Notes: a model not told the origin generated them from the letters alone. A stretch of DNA of 64,000 nt from Microbacter sp. GSS18 (GCA_029319145.1 CP119753.1:2976001-3040000), one strand, 5' to 3'. Shown: positions 17,553-26,148, numbered from the stretch's first letter. Numbers and translations: made by a program.

Positions 17553-18551
17553 TCAGGCCGCCGGTTCGTCGACCGCGGCGTGCGCGGCATCCCACCACTC
17601 CAGCGCCCGCAGCGCATGGAACGTGAGCCACTTCGAAGGCTCGCCGGCGGGGACGTCGATCTCGAACCACACGCGGCCCGGATGCCGCCGCTCCTGTTCC
17701 CACGTGCCGTCCGCGCGCCGGGCCGCGCGGATCACCGCGACGGCGTCGGCGATGCGCTCATCGGGCGCCGTGCCATCGTGCAGCGACGCCGCGCGGAAGT
17801 AGTCGACGGCGTGCAGCGCGCTGTAGAACGAGCGGAACGGGTAGGCGAACCGCTTCGCCCACGGTGCGAACATCTCGCCGGTCGATTCGCGGTACAGCAG
17901 TCGGCGGCGCAGCAGGTACTCCTCGCCCGCCCTCCGCGCCGCGCGCAGCTCGGGCGTGCCTCCCGTCTCCTGCTCGTAGAAGAGGATCCCCTCGATCGAG
18001 TTCAGCGTCGACGTGAACGACGCGCGCGTCGACCCCTCGACCCATTCGCAGTTCCAGCCGCCCTCGGGCATCCGGTGGTCAACGAACCACTGCGCGATTC
18101 CCGTGACATCGGCGCCGAGCCACGCACCGGCCGCGAGCGTCCACGCGTTGATGCACGCGTCGACCTCGCCGTCCCAGAACGGCAGGTCGTCGTACTCCCA
18201 TGTGCAGTTCGCGCGCAGCTTCTCGACCGTTCCGGCGAGGCGGTCGGGCTCGACGCCCCACTCGCGCAGCGACTTCAGGGACCACGTCGTCGCCGTCCAC
18301 GGCTGGCCGGCGCCGGGGACTGCCTCAGGGCCGTGGAAGTCGAAATCGGCGGGGAAGAACGCGCCGCCCGCCCACTGCCCGTCAGGATCCTGCTTCGACA
18401 GCAGCGCCGCGCCGAACCCCTCGTCGGGCACGCGGGCGCGTGTCGCCCGCCACATCACGGGCGGCTCGTGGGCGAGATCCCGCTCGACCTGCCACCGCAG
18501 TGCGGGGTCGGAGTCGAGCATCCACTCCAGGAGCTCTCGGTCGATCGGCAT
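17553..18551 (-). CDS. Prenyltransferase/squalene-cyclase-fold protein
   Basis: 332 residues composed of alpha-alpha hairpin repeats. QW-like motifs occur as DPDGQWAGGAFF (about 55-66), PEGGWNCEW (about 160-168) and RADGTWEQERRHPG (near 283). There is no DxDD protonation motif of true squalene-hopene cyclases, so cyclase activity is doubtful; many actinobacterial proteins of this type are annotated only as squalene cyclase-like. Monocistronic in appearance, with a leaderless-type -10 directly before the ATG. Confidence 0.75.
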   Translation of the reverse strand: MPIDRELLEWMLDSDPALRWQVERDLAHEPPVMWRATRARVPDEGFGAALLSKQDPDGQWAGGAFFPADFDFHGPEAVPGAGQPWTATTWSLKSLREWGVEPDRLAGTVEKLRANCTWEYDDLPFWDGEVDACINAWTLAAGAWLGADVTGIAQWFVDHRMPEGGWNCEWVEGSTRASFTSTLNSIEGILFYEQETGGTPELRAARRAGEEYLLRRRLLYRESTGEMFAPWAKRFAYPFRSFYSALHAVDYFRAASLHDGTAPDERIADAVAVIRAARRADGTWEQERRHPGRVWFEIDVPAGEPSKWLTFHALRALEWWDAAHAAVDEPAA

Positions 18552-18557
18552 GGTGGA

Positions 18558-18563
18558 ACGCTA
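18558..18563 (-). promoter_or_regulatory. Leaderless-type -10 for the prenyltransferase-fold gene
   Basis: TAGCGT on the minus strand, six nucleotides (TCCACC) before the ATG at 18551. Confidence 0.5.
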
Positions 18564-18950
18564 CTCGCGGGCTCCGACGCGCTCCCACCCCGGCCACCCG
18601 GTCGCGTCGATGACACAGAACCGGTTGCCCTCGGGGTCCTCCATGATCACGTAGTCGGCGTCGGGAGGCATCCGGCTCCACTCCACGCGCGCAGCGCCGA
18701 GGCGAAGAAGTCGCGCGACCTCGGCGTCGTGGTCTTCGGCGTACAGATCGAGATGGATGCGCGGGGGCAGCACGCGCTCGGCGGGCGCGGCGTCCAGCGA
18801 CACGTTCGGCCCCGACCCCGACCTCGGCTTCAGGAGGGCGAAGTCGTCGCCGCGCGGCTCGCGGACGACGTAGTCGAGGGCGCTCGTCCAGAACGCGAGC
18901 TGGCGCTCGAGGTCGTCGACCCTGATGACGATGGCGCCGACGACGAGCAT
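18561..18950 (-). CDS. VOC/glyoxalase-fold protein
   Basis: 129 residues with the paired beta-alpha-beta-beta-beta modules of the vicinal oxygen chelate fold: IVIRVDDLERQLAFWTSALDY in the first half and VIMEDPEGNRFCVID at the end. The DPEGNRFC motif is typical of the glyoxalase/bleomycin-resistance dioxygenase-like subgroup. Substrate unknown. Its stop lies nine nucleotides upstream of the next ATG and overlaps that gene's -10. Confidence 0.85.
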   Translation of the reverse strand: MLVVGAIVIRVDDLERQLAFWTSALDYVVREPRGDDFALLKPRSGSGPNVSLDAAPAERVLPPRIHLDLYAEDHDAEVARLLRLGAARVEWSRMPPDADYVIMEDPEGNRFCVIDATGWPGWERVGARE

Positions 18951-18956
18951 GAGGCC

Positions 18957-18962
18957 AGGCTA
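18957..18962 (-). promoter_or_regulatory. Leaderless-type -10 for the VOC gene
   Basis: TAGCCT on the minus strand, six nucleotides (GGCCTC) before the ATG at 18950. Confidence 0.5.
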
Positions 18963-19018
18963 CGGCGCGACCGGCGCTTCGTCACCCGCCGACGCTCCCC
19001 GCGACCGGATGCCGCCGA

Positions 19019-19816
19019 TCACTCGCTGCCGAGGAACGACACCGCCATGCGCCGGAAGTCGCGCGACCCGGGCGCGTTGAAGTGGTGACGCCCGGGGATC
19101 TCGGCGAACGTCCCGCGCGGGGTGGCCGCGGCAAGGCCCCGGGACCGCTCGATGATGGCGTCGTCGGTGCCGGTGGCGAACAGGATCCGCTGGCGCGGCG
19201 GCATGTCGGGGTCGGGATCGGCGTCGCCGCGGCGCATCCCCTCGGCGAGCGCCACCAGCGCGCGCAGGTCGTTGTGCGGCACACGCTCGGCCAGGGTGAC
19301 GTAGTTGCGGGTGACGGGATCGTGGACCGGCTCGCCGTGGAGGGCGTAGGCGCGGGCCTGCTCGATCTGCAGCCGCGCCAGGGGGCGGCCGTCGGGGATG
19401 CCGCCCAGCACGGCCCGTTCGACGCGCATCGGGGCGTCGACGGCGAACTGCCAGCCGACGCGGGCGCCCAGCGAGTAGCCGACGTACCGCACCGTGTCGA
19501 GCAGATACGTGTCGAGCACGATGAGCAGGTCCGAGACGAACGCGTCCATCGAGTACTCGTTCGGTGCGTGCGGCTTGTCGCTCGCACCGTGGCCGCGCTG
19601 GTCCACGCCGATCACGCGGTAGCCGGCGCGCATGAGGTCGCGCACCCAGCCGGTGGCGACCCAGTTGTCCCGGCAGCTCGACGCGAAGCCGTGCACGCAC
19701 AGCACCGGCTCGGCGTCGGGGTCGCCCCACGTGTAGGTGGCGATGCGGTGGCCCTCGGCCGACATCACGAACTGCGGCGACGGCATCTGGGTCATCGCGG
19801 GCACGGCGGAGTTCAT
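19019..19816 (-). CDS. Alpha/beta hydrolase
   Basis: 265 residues. The oxyanion region VLCVHGFASS lies near residue 40, the nucleophile elbow is YSLGARVG (GYSLG), and the C-terminal histidine is in IPGRHHFNAPGS. DQRGHGASD follows the second strand, as in lipases and epoxide hydrolases. The ATG at 19816 is used because a -10 hexamer sits six nucleotides upstream; upstream codons are Arg/Thr-rich shadow. Substrate unknown. Confidence 0.85.
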   Translation of the reverse strand: MNSAVPAMTQMPSPQFVMSAEGHRIATYTWGDPDAEPVLCVHGFASSCRDNWVATGWVRDLMRAGYRVIGVDQRGHGASDKPHAPNEYSMDAFVSDLLIVLDTYLLDTVRYVGYSLGARVGWQFAVDAPMRVERAVLGGIPDGRPLARLQIEQARAYALHGEPVHDPVTRNYVTLAERVPHNDLRALVALAEGMRRGDADPDPDMPPRQRILFATGTDDAIIERSRGLAAATPRGTFAEIPGRHHFNAPGSRDFRRMAVSFLGSE

Positions 19817-19822
19817 CGTCCC

Positions 19823-19828
19823 ATTGTG
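19823..19828 (-). promoter_or_regulatory. Leaderless-type -10 for the hydrolase gene
   Basis: CACAAT on the minus strand, six nucleotides (GGGACG) before the ATG at 19816. Confidence 0.45.
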
Positions 19829-19889
19829 GCGGTTCGCCCGGATTGCGGCGCATCGGGCTCGCGCGGCGGTCCGACGCGGGCGCCCTGCC

Positions 19890-20621
19890 TCACTCCGCCG
19901 TGTCGACCTCGCGCAGCACGTCCGCGAGCGCCGTTCGGGCGTCGGCGCCGAATCCGATGCCGTCGAGGTACACCTCGAGCCCGCCGTGCGTGTCATCGAT
20001 GAGGGTGAACACGTGCTCGATCGCCGGCGCCGGGCTCCCGACGAGGATCTCGGTCAGCTCGACGCTCGGCTCGACACCGTACCCTCGCACCCGCGCGATC
20101 ATCGCCTCGGCCCATTCCCCGGCGAGGAACCCCTCGGTGCTGGCGTAGTCCGCGACGATCACGTCGCGGTCGACTCCGGCCACGGCCAGAGCCAGAGCGA
20201 CGACGATGCCGGTGCGGTCCTTGCCGGCCGTGCAGTGGACGAGCACGGCGCCGTCGGCGTCCACGATGCGGTGCAGCGCCTCGGCGATGGCGAGTCCGGT
20301 GTCTTCGATCAGCAGGCGGTAGAGGTCCCGCAGACCGAACCCGGGCTGCAGCATCGACGACAGCGACCCGGCGAACAGCGGGTTCGCGATGACCTCGACG
20401 ACCTCGGCGTCGACGTCATCGGGGTGCTGCGTGACCTCCTCCTCGGTGCGCAGATCGAGGATCCGGCGGATGCCCAGGCCCGCCAGCTGCGCGCGGCCGC
20501 TGTCGCCCAGGCGCGCGATGGCGTCGGAGCGGTACAGGCGCCCGGGGCGGATGCCGGCGGGCGCGACCTGCCGGAAGTTGTAGGTGCCCGAGATGTCGAG
20601 GCGCTCGACGAGAGCGGTCAT
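19890..20621 (-). CDS. Tyrosine-protein phosphatase (MptpB/DSP-like)
   Basis: 243 residues. The active-site loop HCTAGKDRTG (near residue 133) matches the C-x-x-G-K-D-R signature of the MptpB/Tyr_phosphatase_3 family, and NFRQV near the N-terminus is also conserved. The GKDR form suggests broad activity on phosphoamino acids and possibly phosphoinositides (family knowledge). ATG 20621 is preceded by AGGGACACC. The amidohydrolase gene is 37 nt upstream and might be co-transcribed. Confidence 0.88.
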   Translation of the reverse strand: MTALVERLDISGTYNFRQVAPAGIRPGRLYRSDAIARLGDSGRAQLAGLGIRRILDLRTEEEVTQHPDDVDAEVVEVIANPLFAGSLSSMLQPGFGLRDLYRLLIEDTGLAIAEALHRIVDADGAVLVHCTAGKDRTGIVVALALAVAGVDRDVIVADYASTEGFLAGEWAEAMIARVRGYGVEPSVELTEILVGSPAPAIEHVFTLIDDTHGGLEVYLDGIGFGADARTALADVLREVDTAE

Positions 20622-20658
20622 GGTGTCCCTTCGCGGATCGCGGATGGTTGCCGGAAGC

Positions 20659-21900
20659 TCAGACGAGCCACGACGTGCGGCCGAAGCGCTCCCAGCGCTC
20701 GACGACGCGGGGAGTCGGGTCGTCGACGGCGGTGGGCTGAACCACCGGCATCCCCTCGATCCACACGCGCTCGACACGGGCGCCGACGGTGAGCGGGTCG
20801 CCCGACCACACCACGAGGTCGCCGTGGCGGCCCGGCTCGAGCGCGCCGACGCGGTCGCCGAGACGCAGCATCCGGGCCGGGTTGACGGTGAGCGCCTCAA
20901 GGGCGACGGATGCCGGCAGCCCCTCGCCGACGGCGAGGATCGCCTGCAGGCGCAGCTGGTCGATCGGGACGACCGGGTGGTCGGTCGTGATCGCGACCTC
21001 GACGCCCGCGGCGGCGATGAGCGCGAGGTTGCCGATGGCACGGTCGCGCAGCTCGACCTTGGAGCGCGACGTGAGCATGGGCCCGAAGATCACCGGGATC
21101 CCCTTCTCGGCGAGCACATCGGCGATCTTGTGGGCCTCGGTGCCGTGGTTGACGATCAGCGTGTAACCGAACTCCTCGGCGATGCGGATCGCGGTGGCGA
21201 TGTCGTCGTGGCGATGGCAGTGCTGGTCCCACAGCAGGTCTCCGTCGAGGACGGCGGCGAGCGTCTCCTTGCCGAGGTCGCGCTCGAACGGCTCGCCCTT
21301 CTCGGCCGCGGCGTCGCGCCTGCGGGCGTAGGCGTGCGCGGCGACGAACGCCTCGCGCAGCACGGCGGCGACCCCGAGGCGCGTCGACGGGGTCTGCTTC
21401 TTGTCTCCGTACACGCGCTTCGGGTTCTCGCCGAGCGCGGACTTGACCGACACGTCGCGCGCGAGCACCTGCTCGTCGACGGTGCGCCCGCCCCAGGTCT
21501 TGAGGGCGACGGTGCGCCCGCCGATGGGGTTGCCCGAGCCGGGCTTGACGACCGCGGTGGTGACGCCGCCGCGGAGCGCATCGCGGAAGCCCACATCTTC
21601 GATGTCGATCCCGTCGAGCGCTCGGAAGCGGGCGCCGTTCGGGTCGGTCATCTCGTTGGTGTCCTCCCCTGACCATCCCTCGCCGTCCTCGTGCACTCCC
21701 AGGTGGCCGTGGGCCTCCACGAAGCCGGGGAGCACCCAGCTGCCGGTCGCGTCGACGATCTCGGCTCCGTCCGGGATCGGCGTCTCGGGCCCGCCGACGG
21801 CGGCGATCACCCCGTCCGTGACGATGACCGTCCCTCCCTCGATCGGATCGGCGCTGACGGGGACGACGCGGCCGCCGGTGACGGCGAGGGTACGGCTCAT
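20659..21900 (-). CDS. Amidohydrolase (imidazolonepropionase-like)
   Basis: 413 residues, metal-dependent amidohydrolase superfamily. The first metal-binding motif is GFVEAHGHLGVHEDG (HxH near residue 65), further ligands appear in DQHCHRHDD and VNHGTEAHK, and TTDHPV supplies the late aspartate. The C-terminus has the usual ALTVNPARMLRLGDRVGALEPGRHGDLVVW segment. Substrate not predictable; such proteins include hydantoinase-like and proline dipeptidase-like enzymes. Confidence 0.85.
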   Translation of the reverse strand: MSRTLAVTGGRVVPVSADPIEGGTVIVTDGVIAAVGGPETPIPDGAEIVDATGSWVLPGFVEAHGHLGVHEDGEGWSGEDTNEMTDPNGARFRALDGIDIEDVGFRDALRGGVTTAVVKPGSGNPIGGRTVALKTWGGRTVDEQVLARDVSVKSALGENPKRVYGDKKQTPSTRLGVAAVLREAFVAAHAYARRRDAAAEKGEPFERDLGKETLAAVLDGDLLWDQHCHRHDDIATAIRIAEEFGYTLIVNHGTEAHKIADVLAEKGIPVIFGPMLTSRSKVELRDRAIGNLALIAAAGVEVAITTDHPVVPIDQLRLQAILAVGEGLPASVALEALTVNPARMLRLGDRVGALEPGRHGDLVVWSGDPLTVGARVERVWIEGMPVVQPTAVDDPTPRVVERWERFGRTSWLV

Positions 21901-21906
21901 GGGTCC

Positions 21907-21912
21907 AGCCTA
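21907..21912 (-). promoter_or_regulatory. Leaderless-type -10 for the amidohydrolase gene
   Basis: TAGGCT on the minus strand, six nucleotides (GGACCC) before the ATG at 21900. Confidence 0.5.
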
Positions 21913-21935
21913 GGTCGGCGACCCGAGGGGCCCGC

Positions 21936-22409
21936 TCAGGCCGGAGGGAGCTTCAGCGTGCCGGTCGCGGGGTGCTCGCGCGGCATCCGATCGCGGTCGT
22001 ACGTGATGGCGCTGTACCCGTGCGGCTTGGGCTTTCCGTCCTCGCCGAGGCTCACGAAAACGATGCGCTCGATCGTGAGGATCCGGTCCCGCGTGATCAT
22101 GTTCCGCACAACGGCGCGCATCGTCAGCGACGTGCGGCCGAAGTGCGTCGCGGTCAGGCCCATCTCGATGAGATCCCCCTGCAGCGCCGACGCCTCGAAG
22201 TTGATCTCGGAGATGAGCTTGGTGACGACGCGGTGGTTGCCGAGCTGGATGATGGCGTAGATCGCCGCCTCTTCGTCGATCCAGCGCAGAAGGCTCCCGC
22301 CGAAGAGCGAGCCGTTGGCGTTGAGGTCCTCGGGCCGCACCCACTTGCGGGTGTGGAAGTTCACGCCCTCGTCGGACCAGTACCACTCCGCGTCGCTTCG
22401 ACTCGCCAT
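21936..22409 (-). CDS. Acyl-CoA thioesterase (hotdog fold, YciA/BFIT-like)
   Basis: 157 residues. The hotdog helix reads NANGSLFGGSLLRWIDEEAAI with the catalytic aspartate in the WIDEEA turn, and residues 95-100 carry RTSLTMRAVV typical of acyl-CoA hydrolases. It would hydrolyse acyl-CoA to free acid and CoA; chain length unknown. Single gene with its own -10 and a 27-nt gap to the amidohydrolase transcript. Confidence 0.85.
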   Translation of the reverse strand: MASRSDAEWYWSDEGVNFHTRKWVRPEDLNANGSLFGGSLLRWIDEEAAIYAIIQLGNHRVVTKLISEINFEASALQGDLIEMGLTATHFGRTSLTMRAVVRNMITRDRILTIERIVFVSLGEDGKPKPHGYSAITYDRDRMPREHPATGTLKLPPA

Positions 22410-22416
22410 GCGATCG

Positions 22417-22422
22417 AGCGTA
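22417..22422 (-). promoter_or_regulatory. Leaderless-type -10 for the thioesterase gene
   Basis: TACGCT on the minus strand, seven nucleotides (CGATCGC) before the ATG at 22409. Confidence 0.45.
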
Positions 22423-22427
22423 GCGAT

Positions 22428-23276
22428 TCAGAGATCGGCGGTTCCCGACAGCGCGACGTGCGTGGATCCGCCGATCCACAGTTCGCCGTCACCCTCGGTG
22501 ATGCGGATGAGCCCGCGGCGCCCGAGCGCCGTCCCCTGCCGCGTCGTGTACGGCGCGGTCGCACGGCCGCTGGCGATCATCCACTGGGCGGCGCCGGCGT
22601 TGAGACTGCCGGTGACGGGATCCTCGATGAGCGGTCCGCTGCCGTCGGTGAAGAACCCGCGCACCTCGAACGCCGGCGAGCCGGCATCCGCCCCCGTGAT
22701 CGGCGCGATGACGCCGATGTCCCACGGACCGGGGTGCCGCGAAACGTCCGGCGTGAGCGCGAGGGCGGTCTCGTGGTCCGCGAGCAGGATGCCGATCCAC
22801 CATGGCCCGTTGTCGAGCCACTCGGCGGCGACGATCTCGTCGACGCGGATGCCGAGGATGTCGGCGACCTTTCCGACGAGGTCGGCCTCGACCGGACCGG
22901 AGCGGATGCGGGGCGGTGCCGCGAAGGCGAGCACGTCGTCGTCGATGCGCACCGGCACGAGACCGACGCCGCACTCCTGCACGACGACGCCCGGGGTGGC
23001 AGGCACACCGCCGGCGTCCAGCCACGCGCGCGCCGTCCCCAGCGTCGGGTGTCCGGCGAACGGGAGCTCGGTGGCGAGGTTGAAGATGCGCACCCGGTAG
23101 TCGGCGGCGGGGTCCGTCGGCGGCAGCACGAAGGTGCACTCCGACAGGTTCGACCACACCGAGAACCGCCGCAGGTCCTCCGTGTCGACGCCGTCGGCGT
23201 CGAGCACCACGGCGACGGGGTTGCCCGTGTACGGGTCCTGCCCGAACACGTCGATCTGACGGAACTCTCGCTTCAT
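22428..23276 (-). CDS. PhzF-family isomerase-like protein
   Basis: 282 residues, the normal length of PhzF/YddE proteins. The N-terminal motif VFGQDPYTGNPVAVVLDA and the segment LPFAGHPTLGTARAWL are diagnostic for the diaminopimelate epimerase-like fold, and the C-terminal half holds DPVTGSLNAGAAQW. The conserved catalytic glutamate of PhzF is expected in SECTFVLPP (near residue 45) and is present. Physiological substrate unknown. ATG 23276 is preferred over a GTG three codons earlier because of a TACCGT -10 seven nucleotides upstream. Confidence 0.85.
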   Translation of the reverse strand: MKREFRQIDVFGQDPYTGNPVAVVLDADGVDTEDLRRFSVWSNLSECTFVLPPTDPAADYRVRIFNLATELPFAGHPTLGTARAWLDAGGVPATPGVVVQECGVGLVPVRIDDDVLAFAAPPRIRSGPVEADLVGKVADILGIRVDEIVAAEWLDNGPWWIGILLADHETALALTPDVSRHPGPWDIGVIAPITGADAGSPAFEVRGFFTDGSGPLIEDPVTGSLNAGAAQWMIASGRATAPYTTRQGTALGRRGLIRITEGDGELWIGGSTHVALSGTADL

Positions 23277-23283
23277 GCCCACC

Positions 23284-23289
23284 ACGGTA
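23284..23289 (-). promoter_or_regulatory. Leaderless-type -10 for the phzF-like gene
   Basis: TACCGT on the minus strand, seven nucleotides (GGTGGGC) before the ATG at 23276. Confidence 0.4.
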
Positions 23290-23339
23290 TGCGATGCGGA
23301 TGCGGGTCGTCGCGGGCCAATGGCACCCGCGTGGACGCC

Positions 23340-23774
23340 TCAGCCCGCGGCGCGCGCGACCTGGTCGCGCAGGGTCTTCTCGACGGCGGCGTCCCAGCCG
23401 ACGATGGCGTAGGACGTCACCCACAGCGCGCCGTCGTCGAGATTCGCGGCCTCTTCGAACCCGACCGACGCGTAGCGGCTCTTGAACTTCGACGCGGGCT
23501 TGAAGAAGACCACGACCTTTCCGTCTCGGGCGTAGGCCGGAAAGCCGTACCAGGTCTTCGGATCGAGGTCGGGTGCGACCTCGGTGACGAGCTCGTGCAG
23601 ATGCTCGGCGAGGGCCTGGTCCTCCGGCGGCAGTCCGGCGATCGTCTTCTCGACGTCGGCGAGCCCCGCCGCGCGGTTCCTGCCCCGCTTCTCCTCGGCG
23701 CGCAGCTCGGCCGCGCGCTGCTTCATCGCTGCCTTCTCGTCGGCGGAGAAGCCTCCGCGGGAATCCTCGGCCAT
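23340..23774 (-). CDS. DUF1801/YdhG-like protein
   Basis: 144 residues. A charged helical N-terminus (1-45) is followed by the DUF1801-type core: LHELVTEVAPDLDPKTWYGFPAY, then KVVVFFKPASKFKSRYASVGF. Function unknown; the fold is related to the SRPBCC/YdhG group. A ribosome binding site AAGGTGAC precedes the ATG, so this gene has a normal leader, unlike several of its neighbours. Confidence 0.75.
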   Translation of the reverse strand: MAEDSRGGFSADEKAAMKQRAAELRAEEKRGRNRAAGLADVEKTIAGLPPEDQALAEHLHELVTEVAPDLDPKTWYGFPAYARDGKVVVFFKPASKFKSRYASVGFEEAANLDDGALWVTSYAIVGWDAAVEKTLRDQVARAAG

Positions 23775-23853
23775 GTCGTCACCTTCCGTGCTCCGGCGTT
23801 CACTCTCGTCGCCTCATACGGTACGTCTCCCGGTCGCCGATGTCTCGCCCGGT

Positions 23854-24855
23854 TCACCGGTCGGCGCGATGGCGCCTCAGGTACGTGGCGATGAGCGCCA
23901 CTCGGCGATCGTCGTCGCCGACGAGCTCGTCGAGGACGTGGCTCACGGCATCGGCCGGCAGCTCGGCCAGCGCCTGCGCGAGGCGCACTCTCGCCTCGCT
24001 TGCGACACCGAAACGGGACAGCTCGCCGTGGATGTCAGCGACGATCCGGTGTGCGGTGCCGTGACGGCGCGCCAATCCCCCGAGCGCCTCCGCCGCGTCC
24101 ACGTCGTCGATGCCGGCGACGATCATCCGCACGAGTTCCGGCATGGCCGCCTCGCTCCCACGGCCGCCGACGGCGAGCGCCGCGGCGGCGCGCACGTCAT
24201 CGTCGGGATGCCGCAGCGCATGCGTGAGCACGCCTTCGGCGTCGCGGGTGTCGAGCTTCGCCAGCGCGCGCACGGCGCGCGTTCGCACGACGGGATCCGG
24301 GGATCGCAGTCCTCGCGCGAGGATCGGGACGGCACCGTCACCCGCTCGCGCGAGCGCCCACTGCAGCGCCCCGGCCACGTTCGGGTCGGACTCGTCGAGC
24401 ACGGCTTCGGCGAGCGCCGCTGCCGGCAGTCGCAGCCGTTCGTCGCTCAGCGCGGCCCGCTGCCGCTCTTCGGGGCTGCTTGCCTCGAGCCCGCGCAGCA
24501 GGGCGACGAGCTCGAGCACGTCGTCCCACGCCGCCGGCTCGCCGGCGCGCACCCCGGCGAGCCGCGCAAGCAGTCGCTCATCCCGCTCGATGCGCTCCCG
24601 TGTGCTCGCGACGAGCTCGTCCACGAGCGCAGCAGGCGCGAAGGCGGGGTCGTCGAGCGCGCGCCCGACGTCGGCGAGCGACAGTCCGAGCGACCGGAGG
24701 GATTCCACGTGGAAGAGCCGACGCAGATCGGCGTCGGAGTACTCGCGGTACCCTCCGGTCGTCCGGCCGCTCGGCTCGACCAGGCCGATCGCGTTGTAGT
24801 GCCGCAGCATCCGGGCGCTGATGCCCGTGCGCTTCGACACCTCGCCGATCAGCAC
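23854..24855 (-). CDS. MerR-family regulator with C-terminal HEAT repeats
   Basis: 333 residues. Residues 1-70 are a MerR DNA-binding domain (VLIGEVSKRTGISARMLRHY, then GLVEPSGRTTGGYREYS). A coiled dimerisation helix spans about 75-105 (ALVDELVASTRERIERDERLLARL). The rest (about 115-330) is a series of HEAT-type helical repeats, for example SPDPVVRTRAVRALAKLD and HPDDDVRAAAALAVGG, in place of a small-ligand domain. No metal-ligand cysteines are seen. The GTG start is one nucleotide after the stop of a second HEAT protein. Probably autoregulated from the 19-bp-spacer promoter at 25561-25591. Confidence 0.85.
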   Translation of the reverse strand: MLIGEVSKRTGISARMLRHYNAIGLVEPSGRTTGGYREYSDADLRRLFHVESLRSLGLSLADVGRALDDPAFAPAALVDELVASTRERIERDERLLARLAGVRAGEPAAWDDVLELVALLRGLEASSPEERQRAALSDERLRLPAAALAEAVLDESDPNVAGALQWALARAGDGAVPILARGLRSPDPVVRTRAVRALAKLDTRDAEGVLTHALRHPDDDVRAAAALAVGGRGSEAAMPELVRMIVAGIDDVDAAEALGGLARRHGTAHRIVADIHGELSRFGVASEARVRLAQALAELPADAVSHVLDELVGDDDRRVALIATYLRRHRADR

Positions 24856-24856
24856 G

Positions 24857-25540
24857 TCAGTCCCGCGGGGTCGGGGCGTTCGCCAGGGCGACGTGGCGCT
24901 TGGCCTCGTCGATCGCGGCGTCGAAGGCCTCGTCGGGGTTCTCGCGAAGTCGCCGCGTGGCCATGGCGTGGGCGCGTATGCGCGGGTCTGCATGCACTGC
25001 GGCCGTGTCCAGCGCGGCGTCGCCGGCATCCCCCAGCTCGACAAGCGCGCGGCTGAGGCTCAGGTGCACGTCGCGGTCGCCGCGACCCAGCTGCGCGGCG
25101 AGCGCTGCGGCGAGCGCCGACTCCGCGCCCGAGGGCACCAGACGCACCGCGGCGCGCCAGGCCGTCGTCGCCACCACGTCATCAGGATCGGCGATTGCGC
25201 CGGACGTGATCGCCGCCCATCCCCGAGCGTCGCCGATCTTCGACAGCGTGTGCAGCGCCTGGCTGCGCGCCTGCGGGCTCGCCGATGCCGCCTCGTCGAC
25301 GAGCCGGGTCACGGTCCCGTCGGACGGATGCCGCAGCAGAGCCCAGGTCAGCATGTCGCGCACGAAGAAGTCCGGCTCGACGGCGCAGCGCTCCACGAGC
25401 GCGTCGACGTACGCGGGGTCCGGTGCGGTCCCTGCGGCGAGCGCAGCCTGCAGGCGTGCGGATGGCGCCTCGTGCGCGAGCGCGGCTCGCAGCCGGTCGG
25501 GCGCGGCCGGGGCGGACGAGGTCATGGTGTTCGTGGTCAC
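24857..25540 (-). CDS. HEAT-repeat protein, partner of the MerR regulator
   Basis: 227 residues made of helical HEAT-like repeats (HPSDGTVTRLVDEAAS, SPQARSQALHTLSKIGDARGW, HADPRIRAHAMATRRL). No enzyme motif or membrane segment. GTG 25540 follows AGGAGG with an 8-nt gap; an ATG at 25525 is an alternative. First gene after the MerR-type promoter and essentially contiguous with the regulator gene, so it is likely a target and possible ligand or co-factor of it. Confidence 0.8.
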   Translation of the reverse strand: MTTNTMTSSAPAAPDRLRAALAHEAPSARLQAALAAGTAPDPAYVDALVERCAVEPDFFVRDMLTWALLRHPSDGTVTRLVDEAASASPQARSQALHTLSKIGDARGWAAITSGAIADPDDVVATTAWRAAVRLVPSGAESALAAALAAQLGRGDRDVHLSLSRALVELGDAGDAALDTAAVHADPRIRAHAMATRRLRENPDEAFDAAIDEAKRHVALANAPTPRD

Positions 25541-25560
25541 GGTGGACACCTCCTGCCTCC

Positions 25561-25591
25561 ACTCAAGACCTTGACACCGTGTGAAGGTCAA
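25561..25591 (-). promoter_or_regulatory. MerR-type promoter with 23-bp palindromic operator
   Basis: Minus strand: -35 TTGACC (25591-25586), a 19-bp spacer, then -10 TTGAGT (25566-25561). The spacer and flanks form a 23-bp near-perfect palindrome at 25567-25589 of pattern GACCTTsACACsGTGTsAAGGTC. The 19-bp spacing is the hallmark of promoters activated by MerR-family DNA distortion, and the site precedes the HEAT/MerR pair. Confidence 0.85.
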
Positions 25592-25722
25592 GTCCAGCAT
25601 CCGGGGAATCGAGCGGCAGGCGCGACCGCCATCACCCGCAGTCACCGGCACGCCGACCCTCTGGCTGACGACCTCGCCCGGTGGGAAACTGAGGCTGTTC
25701 ATCCGCTGACGAGGAGGTCACG

Positions 25723-26148
25723 ATGAGTACGACAGCTGTCGACGAGGTGGAGCAACTGATCGCGGAATGGTCGGACGCCTACCGAGCACGGGATATCGAC
25801 GCGCTGCTGCGAACGGCGATCGGCGACGATCTGCAGCTCGTCGGAACGGGCGCCGACGAGGTCCGGTTCGGGCTCGACGAGTTCCGCACCCAGGCGCTGC
25901 GGGACTTCTCGCAGGCCGATGAGGCCGCGTTCACGTTCACCAACATGCGCGTCACGACGGTCGGCGACGCCGCCTTCGCCTACTGCGACGTGGCGGTCGC
26001 CGGTTCCGCGGGCGGTCAGTCCTTCGAAATGTCGGGGCTCCGGATGACGGCGGGGCTCGTCCGAACGGACGACGGCTGGCGCTTCGTCCAGACGCACCTG
26101 TCCGCACCCGACAGCGCGCAGGCAGACGGGCAGTCGTTCGAAGGCTGA
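25723..26148 (+). CDS. SnoaL-like/NTF2-fold protein
   Basis: 141 residues in one NTF2-like domain: helical start VEQLIAEWSDAYRARDIDALL, then strands ending LVRTDDGWRFVQTHLS, the standard SnoaL_3 closing strand. Strong ribosome binding site GAGGAGGT four nucleotides before the ATG. It may be an enzyme or a small-molecule binding protein; no catalytic residues can be assigned. Divergent from the MerR/HEAT operon, with about 130 nt between that operon's -35 and this start. Confidence 0.8.
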   Translation: MSTTAVDEVEQLIAEWSDAYRARDIDALLRTAIGDDLQLVGTGADEVRFGLDEFRTQALRDFSQADEAAFTFTNMRVTTVGDAAFAYCDVAVAGSAGGQSFEMSGLRMTAGLVRTDDGWRFVQTHLSAPDSAQADGQSFEG

